This document shows positions 34,875 to 42,492 of a DNA stretch of 42,492 nt, piece by piece. The stretch lies in IMG/VR virus record IMGVR_UViG_3300047550_004989, positions 1 through 42,492 of that record. One strand, given 5' to 3'. Source of the stretch: a virus. Below the pieces are notes generated by a model, which saw only the letters and a list, made by a program, of their open reading frames with translations, had not been told where the DNA came from and did no database searches. Position 1 is the first letter of the stretch; every line of letters begins with the position of its first letter. Position numbers and translations under genes: made by a program.

Positions 34875-37855
34875 TGAGTAGAAAATTTTATAGATATCCC
34901 CCAAGACCGTCAAGTGGTGCTGGGACTTTCTCGGATGATTTAGTTGGTTTTCAGCTAGTCCAAGGGGGAGGTCTTACTCAAGGCAATTTCGAATTCACAA
35001 CAGGTATTGTTGAAAAGGTAAATCGAAATTTCCATATTGGTTCGTTTTCATCACCTATTTCATTAAACACTCTAAACATTACGAGTGTTTTAGAATCCAA
35101 ACAAATATTTGCGAAAGAATTTAGAGTTTACCCCAATTTCGATTTATCTGAAATTTCAAGGTTTACTTTATACGGACCTTTGACAAATAGGATGATTGCA
35201 TCAATTACTAAGATTATCCACTTTTTCCCTGGTGCAATCGAAATCAATAGTCTTAAACCTGATTCATCATCAGGTGTGACAGCATTTAACGCTGTCTATG
35301 ACCCTGTTGAAAATATAACAACGTTTGAGATTAATACTCAAACTTTCAGTAATCCTTTCGGGTTAGATTATAGTATTAATTCGACAAGAAATATTGCGTT
35401 ATTGGATTATGAAGTTTCACCTCTTAGAAATTTTACGGTTGAATACCCTAAATATTCTTTGTTTATCGGTGAAGAAGATTATCCATTGGTATTTTTACAA
35501 CCAACTCAAACTTTATATTCAGGAAATTTGGAAATTTCTGTTTCGGGAAATCCATTTTCAAGTCAATCAAGTTCAATAGAATATCTTGTTATCAGACCTA
35601 ATAATTATTATTCTGATAAATCATTAATTGAGCCATTCGATGAAGTGGAAAAATTCTTATTGAACAGGTTGGTATCACCAGCATATACTGCAAGTTTCAA
35701 AGTACCAAAACAATCCGAGGATGGTGTGACTTATGTGGATTATCAAACCGTTACTTGGCCATTGAATGGTAGATGGAACTTGGACATTGTTTCACCAGCA
35801 TATGATGAATATCTTGCTCAGGTGAGTGATATTGCGGAGTCGTTTGACTCATTCAGAACGAATTTGGTAACAAGATTTTTAACAACACAAGCCTTCAAAG
35901 ATTTTGATACATCAGACCAAAAAATACAGAAGATATTATCAATATACGGTAGAAGTTTTGATGAGATTAAAAAGTTCATCGATACTTTGGCTTTCATGAC
36001 ATCGGTTAACTACACGGTTAAAGATGATATTCCGTCACAACTTCTGAAAAATTTGGCCTACACATTAGGTTGGCAGATTAATGTTTCTCCGATTACTGAG
36101 GATGATTTCTTACAATCTGTATTTGGTAATGATAGTAAAATAGAATACCCTGGTTATTCAAGAGCCAATACCCCAACTGAATTAAACTATCAGTTTTATA
36201 GGAATCTTATATTGAACGCGGCATATTTGTTCAAATCAAAAGGTACAAGAAAATCGGTTGAGTTCATGTTAAGATTAATCGGTGCTCCTGAGGCTTTAGT
36301 AGAATTTAATGAGAACATTTATATTGCAGGACAGCGTATAAACATGGGGGATTTCGAGAAACAATATGCTCAAATCTCAGGTGGTACTTATAGTGTTGAC
36401 TTACCTGTTTATGATAGTGGTGTAACGTTTACAATCTTGTCAAATGTTTATACTGGTTTCACGTCACAAACGATTGTGTCAGACGCTGATGCAACTTTGG
36501 CGGATTATCCTGTAACAGCTGAAGGTTATCCAAAACCATTACCTAATACAGAGAATTATTTCTTTCAAAAAGGAGCAGGATGGTTTGAATTGGTTGAGGC
36601 TCACCAAAGTCCTCAAGAAGTTAATCAGACAACAAGTGTTTTCACTGGTCAAAACTTCAATATTCAAACACAATTTCAACCGTTTACTTATGGTCAAAAA
36701 TATTTGGAAAGATTCAGAACATTCCCTTACATGACGTTAGGTTTCAATCTAATTCGAACAATTGATAATAAGAAAAGTTGGCCGATTACGGACACTGGTT
36801 TAAGAATAGGTAGTGAGAGTGGAAATTATGGTGCATATTACTATGTTCCAACAGAAAAAGCAGTAATCAATGTAAAAAACATAGATTTATTTTTGAATCC
36901 AGCACAAGGTTTGTGTTATGATGTTTGGTATATGTCAAACAAATATGATTATCCAATACCAAGTACGGGATTAACATCACCATATCCACAACCAGGTGGA
37001 ATAGATTGGACTTTCATTGACCCGAAACCGAGTAAAAAAACATTTTTTGAATTTGCTCAGACGTTTTGGTTGAATATGATTAATACAAGAAACAGACAAT
37101 TCAGTACTGACGGTAAAACAAGTGGTTATCCGACATTACAGTCAATTTATTGGAAATATTTAACGTCTCAAGAGGCAATCAATATACCAAACGATAATTT
37201 CACTTATGAAACCATGATTAATTATGTTACTGGTTTGGGTGATTATTGGGTTAGATTGGCAGAACAAATGATGCCAGCATCAACATTATGGATGGGAGGA
37301 ACTAAATTTGAAAACTCAATTTTCCATAGACAAAAGTTTGTTTATAGATTACAAACAGGTTGTCAAATTCTACCATTACCATGTAATCCATGTGGTTTAC
37401 TTGGAAATATTTTCCCTTATGCTTGTGTTGAGGAACAACTTACTTGTAATGTTTATCCTTGGGATAATAACAATACAACTGTAACATCTTTTAACGATGT
37501 TTTATATCAAACATTATTAAGTTATTTGAATGCGAATTCGATATCTATATTTAACTGTTTGATGTCAACTTTGGAGACAACATGGTATTTGGATGTTAAG
37601 TTAGATGGAAGTACGATAATGCAATTACCATTCTATACAGGGTACGGTGTAAACGATGTACCTAGTACAGGTTTTTGGTTATACATTTTACAGAATAATC
37701 TTCCAAATTTATTAGTTGATTATGGATTGGGAATAACTTTTAATACGAGCGAAAACCCAACCTTTGTTATTTATAATTTAGGTTGTGACCCGAGATTTTA
37801 TGATAAAACCTTTGAATTAAACATAGGATTAGATTTTAATATTAATTGTAATTAA
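34874..37855 (+). CDS. Baseplate wedge protein with gpI-type motif (T4 gp7-like)
   Basis: This 993-residue protein is close in length to T4 gp7 (1032). About residues 375-475 contain IPSQLLKNLAYTLGWQINVS and then YLFKSKGTRKSVEFMLRLIG (around 450), followed by APEALVEFNENIYIAGQRIN. The 'L-L-x-L-A-x-x-L-G-W ... L-F-K-S-K-G-T-x-x-A/S-I/V-x-x-x-L-x-L-x-G' signature is that of P2 gpI and gp7-type wedge proteins, which link the inner wedge to the fibre network. The C-terminal third has FWLNMINTRNRQFSTDGKTS and Cys-rich RLQTGCQILPLPCNPCGLLG. It is encoded just before the adhesin-like genes, as gpI is before fibre genes in P2-like phages. Coupled to both neighbours by one-base overlaps. The gpI-type call is reasonable; exact equivalence to gp7 is inferred. 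Confidence 0.65.
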   Translation: MSRKFYRYPPRPSSGAGTFSDDLVGFQLVQGGGLTQGNFEFTTGIVEKVNRNFHIGSFSSPISLNTLNITSVLESKQIFAKEFRVYPNFDLSEISRFTLYGPLTNRMIASITKIIHFFPGAIEINSLKPDSSSGVTAFNAVYDPVENITTFEINTQTFSNPFGLDYSINSTRNIALLDYEVSPLRNFTVEYPKYSLFIGEEDYPLVFLQPTQTLYSGNLEISVSGNPFSSQSSSIEYLVIRPNNYYSDKSLIEPFDEVEKFLLNRLVSPAYTASFKVPKQSEDGVTYVDYQTVTWPLNGRWNLDIVSPAYDEYLAQVSDIAESFDSFRTNLVTRFLTTQAFKDFDTSDQKIQKILSIYGRSFDEIKKFIDTLAFMTSVNYTVKDDIPSQLLKNLAYTLGWQINVSPITEDDFLQSVFGNDSKIEYPGYSRANTPTELNYQFYRNLILNAAYLFKSKGTRKSVEFMLRLIGAPEALVEFNENIYIAGQRINMGDFEKQYAQISGGTYSVDLPVYDSGVTFTILSNVYTGFTSQTIVSDADATLADYPVTAEGYPKPLPNTENYFFQKGAGWFELVEAHQSPQEVNQTTSVFTGQNFNIQTQFQPFTYGQKYLERFRTFPYMTLGFNLIRTIDNKKSWPITDTGLRIGSESGNYGAYYYVPTEKAVINVKNIDLFLNPAQGLCYDVWYMSNKYDYPIPSTGLTSPYPQPGGIDWTFIDPKPSKKTFFEFAQTFWLNMINTRNRQFSTDGKTSGYPTLQSIYWKYLTSQEAINIPNDNFTYETMINYVTGLGDYWVRLAEQMMPASTLWMGGTKFENSIFHRQKFVYRLQTGCQILPLPCNPCGLLGNIFPYACVEEQLTCNVYPWDNNNTTVTSFNDVLYQTLLSYLNANSISIFNCLMSTLETTWYLDVKLDGSTIMQLPFYTGYGVNDVPSTGFWLYILQNNLPNLLVDYGLGITFNTSENPTFVIYNLGCDPRFYDKTFELNIGLDFNINCN

Positions 37856-39987
37856 TGGCGATAGCAAACGGATATAATGTTTTTATAACAGGAGATTGTC
37901 AAAGTTTAAATGTTGGTGTAATTGATTTATATCCAACTTTTGGTACGCCACCTTATACAGTTGATTGGGTATTACCGAGTTTAGGTATTGACCCATTGGT
38001 TACGAATTCGACAAGAACAGGTTTAAGTGCGGGTACATATAATATTTATGTTACCGATTCAACAACACCAGTCAATCAATATTTGGAAATAAATCTACAG
38101 ATATCTTCGGGTATTTGTTTAAATTTAGAGGTTACCTCAGACACTACTTGCGGTAATGATAATGGTTCTTTAATTGTTACTGCTACAACAACAACGTTAC
38201 CTATTGTTTATAACTTATACGGTTATTTAAGTGGTACGAGTTATTTAGTTAGTTCAACTACGGCATTTACAAATTCATTACCTTATTTCGGATTATCAGC
38301 AGGAACATATTATGTTGAAGCATTCGATAATGGTGGATGTTCAGGTTCTACTGGTACTTGTGTTATTAAAGATTCTACCAACTTTGATTATGGATTTTAT
38401 GTGGTTAATAATTCACCATGTATAAATGTCAATAACGGTGCGATTTATATAACAGGGTTGACAGGAAATCCGCCTTACACCTATACTTGGACTTCAGGAC
38501 AAACAACTCAGGTTATAACAGGATTAACAGATGGTATATATACTGTAACAGTTACGGATTTTTATGGTTGTACGGTAACGAAATCAACAACGGTTTCAAC
38601 GGCACCTACTTTAGGTATTGTTGGATTCTCAAACACATCACCAACTTGTTTTTCAAGTGATGGGATAGTTACAGTCAACATATCGGGAGGTACACCACCG
38701 TATTATTATCAATTTTCAAATGGAAGTAATAATATACAATACGGGCAAAGTATTACATATGTTGGATTATCTACAGGATTTTACACTGTAATAGTTACAG
38801 ATGCTGCTTTATGTTCAGTGACAGGTTCAACAAGTATTTATACACCAAATTCGTTTCAACAAGTTATAGTTGAACCAACAAATTCTCAATGTTCTGATTC
38901 AAGTGGAAGTATATTAGTTACTGTGGTAGGTGCATCACCACCGATAACGTTTGAATTAACAGATTCTTTAAATAATACAACTACTATAGTTGGAGGACCG
39001 AGTGCTTTCTTTACAGGACTAACCTCAGGTAATTATAATTTAGTAGTCTCCAACTCAGGACCTTGTGTATATACTCAGACTATAACGATACAAAACATAT
39101 ATGCGTTTAATATATCAACTTCGACAACAGGTACTACTTGCGGATTGAATAATGGTATAGTTGAAGTGTCGGTAGATACACCAGGAATTTATAACTATCA
39201 ATTAGGTTCAGCGTTGTATACTAATACCACAAATCAAAGTGTTATTTTTGATAACTTACAACCTGGGTATTATGTTGTTACAGTTTCAGATGCAAATCCT
39301 GATACATTACCTTGTGTACAAAATTATGGGTTTATAATATCAGGTTCTGAAAATGTAAATTTCACATTATCAAATACAGGATGTGGAACAGGTTCTGAAG
39401 GTACAATAACGACATTAATAACAGGTGGAGTACCACCATTCACTTATAGTTGGACACCAAGTGTCGCACCTCAGACAGGAATTTATATCACAGGTTTAAC
39501 AGCGGGAACTTATACATTAGTATTAACAGATTCTAATGGTTGTAGTGCGACAAAGAGTACAACAATAGTTTGTAGTTCAGGAATAAGTACATATGCGGTG
39601 TTCAATGTTTGTCAAAGTGAATTTACTGAAACAGCAGGTGAAAAACTTGAATTATTACAAATGTTAAATAATGGATATTATGCTCTTACATCAGGAGAAA
39701 CAGGGTGTTCTTTGACTAGTGCTGATTTTACGTTATTAGTAAATGTGGGTGGAACGGCTTATACAAACACATTTTACACGTCAACGTCATTATTAGATGT
39801 TCCGAGTGTTAGTACTTACGTATCTGTATTATCAGGTATTTTAAATACAATACCAGGGATGGGAACAGTTAATATAAATACTGAATTTAACACCATACAA
39901 TTAACCACTGATTGTGAATTAACCTTAGCCGACAAAAATGTGACAATACAAGTTGTTATTGATTATAATATCTGTTGCGATGCATGA
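37855..39987 (+). CDS. Tail protein with seven SprB-like adhesin repeats
   Basis: Seven beta-sandwich repeats of about 60-75 residues cover residues 13-560: at about 13-73, 94-165, 183-240, 258-320, 338-402, 421-486 and 500-560. Each has N-terminal 'C-x(2-5)-N/S-G-x-I/V', then G-x-P-P-Y/F (for example NPPYTYTWTSG, GTPPYYYQFSNG, GVPPFTYSWTP), then GLTDGIYTVTVTDFYGC or GLTAGTYTLVLTDSNGC. This is the SprB repeat of flavobacterial gliding adhesins. A different C-terminal domain follows (575-710: FNVCQSEFTETAGEKLELLQ to VVIDYNICCDA), perhaps for oligomerisation. There is no signal peptide, as expected for a virion protein and unlike cellular SprB, which is exported. Cys pairs bracket the repeats. 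Encoded right after the gpI-like gene, it is probably a fibre or receptor-binding arm. The start overlaps the preceding stop (TAATG). Confidence 0.75.
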   Translation: MAIANGYNVFITGDCQSLNVGVIDLYPTFGTPPYTVDWVLPSLGIDPLVTNSTRTGLSAGTYNIYVTDSTTPVNQYLEINLQISSGICLNLEVTSDTTCGNDNGSLIVTATTTTLPIVYNLYGYLSGTSYLVSSTTAFTNSLPYFGLSAGTYYVEAFDNGGCSGSTGTCVIKDSTNFDYGFYVVNNSPCINVNNGAIYITGLTGNPPYTYTWTSGQTTQVITGLTDGIYTVTVTDFYGCTVTKSTTVSTAPTLGIVGFSNTSPTCFSSDGIVTVNISGGTPPYYYQFSNGSNNIQYGQSITYVGLSTGFYTVIVTDAALCSVTGSTSIYTPNSFQQVIVEPTNSQCSDSSGSILVTVVGASPPITFELTDSLNNTTTIVGGPSAFFTGLTSGNYNLVVSNSGPCVYTQTITIQNIYAFNISTSTTGTTCGLNNGIVEVSVDTPGIYNYQLGSALYTNTTNQSVIFDNLQPGYYVVTVSDANPDTLPCVQNYGFIISGSENVNFTLSNTGCGTGSEGTITTLITGGVPPFTYSWTPSVAPQTGIYITGLTAGTYTLVLTDSNGCSATKSTTIVCSSGISTYAVFNVCQSEFTETAGEKLELLQMLNNGYYALTSGETGCSLTSADFTLLVNVGGTAYTNTFYTSTSLLDVPSVSTYVSVLSGILNTIPGMGTVNINTEFNTIQLTTDCELTLADKNVTIQVVIDYNICCDA

Positions 39988-40017
39988 TTAAAAATTTTTT
40001 TTAGATAATTATACATA

Positions 40018-41022
40018 GTGGCATCATCTATAACAATATCGAGCGTAACAGGAACATCACCGTATGACATTTATGTTTGCGATGTGTTAGGACAACATTG
40101 TTTTTTGGTACAATCGGGAGCAACGATTATTCCAACAACAATTACATTACCTGTTTATTTTGATTTTGCACCTGCGGTGATGATTTCAATTATAGATTCA
40201 AATGGATGCGAAACGTTTCATATCGTTGATTGTAATCTATTACCACCTACTCCAACACCTACTCCAACACCTGGTTTATCACCTACACCTACTCCGACAG
40301 TAACACCAACGGAAACTGTAACACCAACTCCTACACTTACTCCAACGATAACGCCAACAGAAACTTCAACACCTACTCCAACTCCGACACCTACTCCGAC
40401 ACCTACTCCTGCAGCGTTCTACGCTTATTTATTCCCTGAACCACAAGACTCGACATCACTTACTGATATCGGTACGTATATGTATAACAATGGTTCAACT
40501 AGCTTTTTAGGTTATGGTAACGGTGGTGTACCAAATACAACAGATTATTCCAATAACCTTGATATCTACGCCCACTACTCAGGTTTTACAGGAGTACCGT
40601 TGACAAATTTTGTGACACCTGTAACATCACTATCTTCACCAATACGACAATTACCTGGTGTTGGTGTTGATACTTATGGTTGTCCAGTAAATCAATACAC
40701 TTTTGGTACTATTGAAGTAACAACGAGCGATATTAATCCTAACATAGAATATTTCTACAGTATTTGGATTCCATTGAATGGTGTTGGTGGTACAATGAAT
40801 AATATGACAGTTGATGCGGGTGTTGGTATTGCTTGTTCAACTAACATTATATACAATGGTATACCAGACCCTACGTTAGCATCGATAGATGTTACCGTTA
40901 CATCGGGAGCAGCAATCCCTGCTGGAACATATAGAGTTTTATGGATTACACCACACCTACTACAACCACCAATACCACCTCAAGTAAACTCAATTTTTAT
41001 AAAAGGTAACGTAAAAAGTTAA
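40018..41022 (+). CDS. Tail fibre or adhesin protein with Pro-Thr linker (GTG start)
   Basis: The only start available upstream of Met54 is GTG at 40018; a stop in frame lies 12 bases further up. Residues 1-72 are a small beta domain ([20 protein letters not shown], ending in [15 protein letters not shown]) that resembles a shortened SprB-like repeat. Residues about 77-131 are almost only Pro and Thr ([25 protein letters not shown]), a stiff extended linker. The C-terminal 200 residues ([20 protein letters not shown] to [10 protein letters not shown]) form a beta-rich domain that could bind a receptor. Pro-Thr linkers like this join domains in surface proteins and phage fibres. It follows the SprB-like gene by 30 bases with no hairpin and probably shares its transcript. 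The function is inferred. Confidence 0.62.
   Translation: MASSITISSVTGTSPYDIYVCDVLGQHCFLVQSGATIIPTTITLPVYFDFAPAVMISIIDSNGCETFHIVDCNLLPPTPTPTPTPGLSPTPTPTVTPTETVTPTPTLTPTITPTETSTPTPTPTPTPTPTPAAFYAYLFPEPQDSTSLTDIGTYMYNNGSTSFLGYGNGGVPNTTDYSNNLDIYAHYSGFTGVPLTNFVTPVTSLSSPIRQLPGVGVDTYGCPVNQYTFGTIEVTTSDINPNIEYFYSIWIPLNGVGGTMNNMTVDAGVGIACSTNIIYNGIPDPTLASIDVTVTSGAAIPAGTYRVLWITPHLLQPPIPPQVNSIFIKGNVKS
40246..40410 (+). repeat. Pro-Thr codon repeat region
   Basis: Hexamers such as CCTACT, CCAACA, CCGACA and CCTACA alternate to encode (Pro-Thr)n with Val, Glu, Ile, Leu or Ser interruptions. Synonymous codons vary between units, so the repeat is maintained for its protein property rather than being a recent DNA slippage product. 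Confidence 0.85.
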
Positions 41023-41029
41023 AAAAATA

Positions 41030-41037
41030 TATTTATA
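41030..41037 (+). promoter_or_regulatory. TATTTATA motif directly upstream of the Gly-X-Y fibre gene
   Basis: An exact octamer lies in the 16-base gap after the preceding stop and ends one base before the first ATG (41039) or four before the second (41042). It is one of the recurring set and, with gene 25, among the cases with the shortest spacing. Confidence 0.3.
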
Positions 41038-41038
41038 A

Positions 41039-42492
41039 ATGATGTCAAGTTTACCTTATAAAAATCCGATAAGTGCTGACCAATTATCAGGACCTCAAAG
41101 TGTTGTAAGACAAGTTACTTACGGCACAAATTTTTCTGTGTCTTCTGTTGGTGGTTACATGGAAGTGTACAACCTTTCGGATTTAGATTTAACGTTAACT
41201 GCGGCATCATATCCTTCTTTAATTGAACTTACGGCTAATACAATCCCTATTACTTTTACAAAAGGTAATAATACCTTTTTAGCACCTGATTATATAACGC
41301 TTAACTCTGATAATATATCATCTGGTAGAAGAAGATTAGGTATGTTAGTTTACGTTAAAGAAACTGATTTAGTATACCAATATGTAATACCAAACTATGA
41401 TACACTATGGGCGGCATTAACAGGGTTGACAGGTTTTTCGGCAATAACGGAAAGTGCTTACTCAACGGTTGTTAATAATCGTTCGCAAGCAGGTCAGGAT
41501 TTTATAGATGCTTGGACGGCATCAACTATCGAAGGTATTTCAGGGTATACAAGTTCAAATGCAAGATGGAGAATTTTTCATGGTACAGATACCTTTGTTA
41601 CAGGCGGTACTTATTATTCGGGTTCAAGTATTTTAGATTTATATAGAAATGATGGTGTTACGGTAAGTATAACAGGTGTAACGGCAGGTACATCAGGTGT
41701 GAATGGTACATCAGGTACAAGTGGTACGGATGGTAGTTCAGGGACTGACGGTAGTTCTGGTACGGATGGTAGTTCTGGAACAAGTGGAACCTCTGGTACT
41801 AGTGGAACATCAGGTTCATCAGGTACAGATGGTAGTTCAGGTACTAGTGGGACTTCAGGAACTGATGGTAGTTCTGGTACAAGTGGAACATCGGGTACTA
41901 GTGGAACTTCTGGAACATCAGGTACTAGTGGAACTTCAGGTTCATCAGGAACTGACGGTAGTTCGGGTACTAGTGGAACTTCAGGTTCGTCAGGAACTTC
42001 AGGTACTAGTGGAACTTCAGGTTCATCAGGAACTGACGGTAGTTCGGGTACTAGTGGAACATCAGGAACATCAGGTTCGTCAGGAACTGACGGTAGTTCA
42101 GGTACTAGTGGAACATCAGGTACGAGTGGTTCATCTGGTACAGATGGTAGTTCAGGTACTTCAGGAACATCAGGTACTAGCGGTACTTCAGGAACATCAG
42201 GTACGAGTGGTTCATCTGGTACAGATGGTAGTTCAGGTACTAGTGGAACATCAGGTACTAGCGGTACTTCAGGAACATCAGGTACGAGTGGTTCATCTGG
42301 TACAGATGGTAGTTCAGGTACTAGTGGAACATCAGGTACTAGTGGAACATCAGGAACTTCAGGTTCATCAGGAACTGATGGTAGTTCGGGTACTAGTGGA
42401 ACATCAGGTACTTCAGGTACAAGTGGTTCATCTGGAACTGACGGTAGTTCTGGTACATCAGGTACTAGCGGTACATCAGGTTCGTCAGGTTC
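41039..42492 (+). CDS. Gly-X-Y repeat fibre protein (3' end beyond the window)
   Basis: The frame is open from ATG 41039 (or the next codon, ATG 41042) to the end of the window: at least 484 codons, so the gene is 3'-truncated. From ATG 41042, residues 1-215 form an N-terminal domain (LPYKNPISADQLSGPQSVVR, MEVYNLSDLDLTLTAASYPS, RRRLGMLVYVKETDLVYQYV) with a conserved-looking GRRRLGMLVYV segment of a kind seen in phage collar or fibre proteins. From 41687 on the protein is uninterrupted glycine triplets, at least 89, nearly all GTS, GSS or GTD. Collagen-like repeats in phage fibres usually form trimeric stalks, but this one has no proline. It lies at the end of the adhesin cluster and probably codes for a long stalk tipped by a downstream domain not seen here. 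Confidence 0.75.
   Translation, partial: MMSSLPYKNPISADQLSGPQSVVRQVTYGTNFSVSSVGGYMEVYNLSDLDLTLTAASYPSLIELTANTIPITFTKGNNTFLAPDYITLNSDNISSGRRRLGMLVYVKETDLVYQYVIPNYDTLWAALTGLTGFSAITESAYSTVVNNRSQAGQDFIDAWTASTIEGISGYTSSNARWRIFHGTDTFVTGGTYYSGSSILDLYRNDGVTVSITGVTAGTSGVNGTSGTSGTDGSSGTDGSSGTDGSSGTSGTSGTSGTSGSSGTDGSSGTSGTSGTDGSSGTSGTSGTSGTSGTSGTSGTSGSSGTDGSSGTSGTSGSSGTSGTSGTSGSSGTDGSSGTSGTSGTSGSSGTDGSSGTSGTSGTSGSSGTDGSSGTSGTSGTSGTSGTSGTSGSSGTDGSSGTSGTSGTSGTSGTSGTSGSSGTDGSSGTSGTSGTSGTSGTSGSSGTDGSSGTSGTSGTSGTSGSSGTDGSSGTSGTSGTSGSSG
41687..42492 (+). repeat. 9-bp-period Gly-Thr-Ser / Gly-Ser-Ser / Gly-Thr-Asp coding repeat
   Basis: At least 89 consecutive 9-bp units encode Gly-X-Y with X = Thr or Ser (one Val) and Y = Ser or Asp (one Asn). 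The Asp unit is always GTD followed by GSS, 13 times in this stretch, and from the fourth on is usually preceded by GSS. Units 54-62 (42164-42244) and 63-71 (42245-42325) are a perfect 81-bp tandem duplication. The array continues past the window. Confidence 0.92.

Noticed and set aside
39988-40017. Terminator after the SprB-like gene (T8 run)
   Set aside because: The T run is not preceded by a stem, so it is not a rho-independent terminator.
40246-42492. CRISPR array or non-coding satellite in the repeat-rich end
   Set aside because: The repeats have strict 6- and 9-base periods, stay in frame, and encode Pro-Thr or Gly-X-Y; there are no constant repeats with unique spacers.
1-42492. tRNA or other structured RNA genes, integrase, attachment sites, replication origin
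   Set aside because: Gaps are too short for tRNAs and I saw no tRNA-like stem set, no integrase gene and no origin-like repeat cluster.

Overview
The window is part of the genome of a large tailed phage with a contractile tail and a T4-type core gene set. Every real gene lies on the + strand and genes are packed tightly; the longest gap is about 90 bases. A Bacteroidota (probably flavobacterial) host is suggested by several independent signs: low GC, almost no Shine-Dalgarno sequences (starts sit after AAAATAAAATG-like A-rich leaders), tandem repeats of the flavobacterial gliding-adhesin (SprB) type in a tail protein, a DUF5522-like small protein otherwise typical of Bacteroidota chromosomes, and one promoter-like site that fits the Bacteroidota -33/-7 pattern better than the E. 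coli one. This host assignment is an inference.

Layout. (1) 1-362: 3' end of a C2H2-finger/Cys-cluster gene of the kind found in phage homing-endonuclease families. (2) 434-14961: first tail block: a gp26/gpG-type tail chaperone with a probable frameshifted extension, the tape measure, a giant baseplate protein with an OmpA-like domain, gp53, and a 2134-residue hub protein that seems to join gp27-type hub halves around a very large insertion and ends in a glucosaminidase-like domain. (3) 15008-15900: two small genes of unknown function. (4) 15961-22862: replication, recombination and nucleotide cassette: gp32-like ssDNA-binding protein, UvsX, T4 RNase H-type nuclease, an unrecognised 150-residue protein, gp41 helicase, a B12-dependent (class II) ribonucleotide reductase and the DUF5522-like protein. 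(5) 22881-37855: second tail block with gp25 and gp6 (baseplate wedge), a 1653-residue protein, four medium-sized structural proteins and a gp7/gpI-like protein. (6) 37855-42492: host-contact proteins: a seven-repeat SprB-like protein, a protein with a Pro-Thr linker, and a (Gly-X-Y)n fibre that runs off the window end.

How it works together. Blocks 2 and 5 together encode most of a baseplate plus tape measure; block 6 probably builds the fibres or adhesins; block 4 makes dNTPs and replicates and recombines DNA. The replication cassette splits the two baseplate halves. Three rho-independent-type hairpins (about 400, 16811 and 22642) mark transcription boundaries or leaders, and an octamer TATTTATA recurs just upstream of many tail genes and may be the phage late promoter or an initiation element.

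Most promising for novelty: the capture of SprB-like adhesin repeats by a phage tail protein, the +1/-2 frameshift signal in the chaperone gene, the fused giant hub, the proline-free Gly-X-Y fibre with a perfect 81-bp tandem duplication, and a gp32-like protein that lacks cysteines and ends in a bacterial-SSB-like acidic tip.
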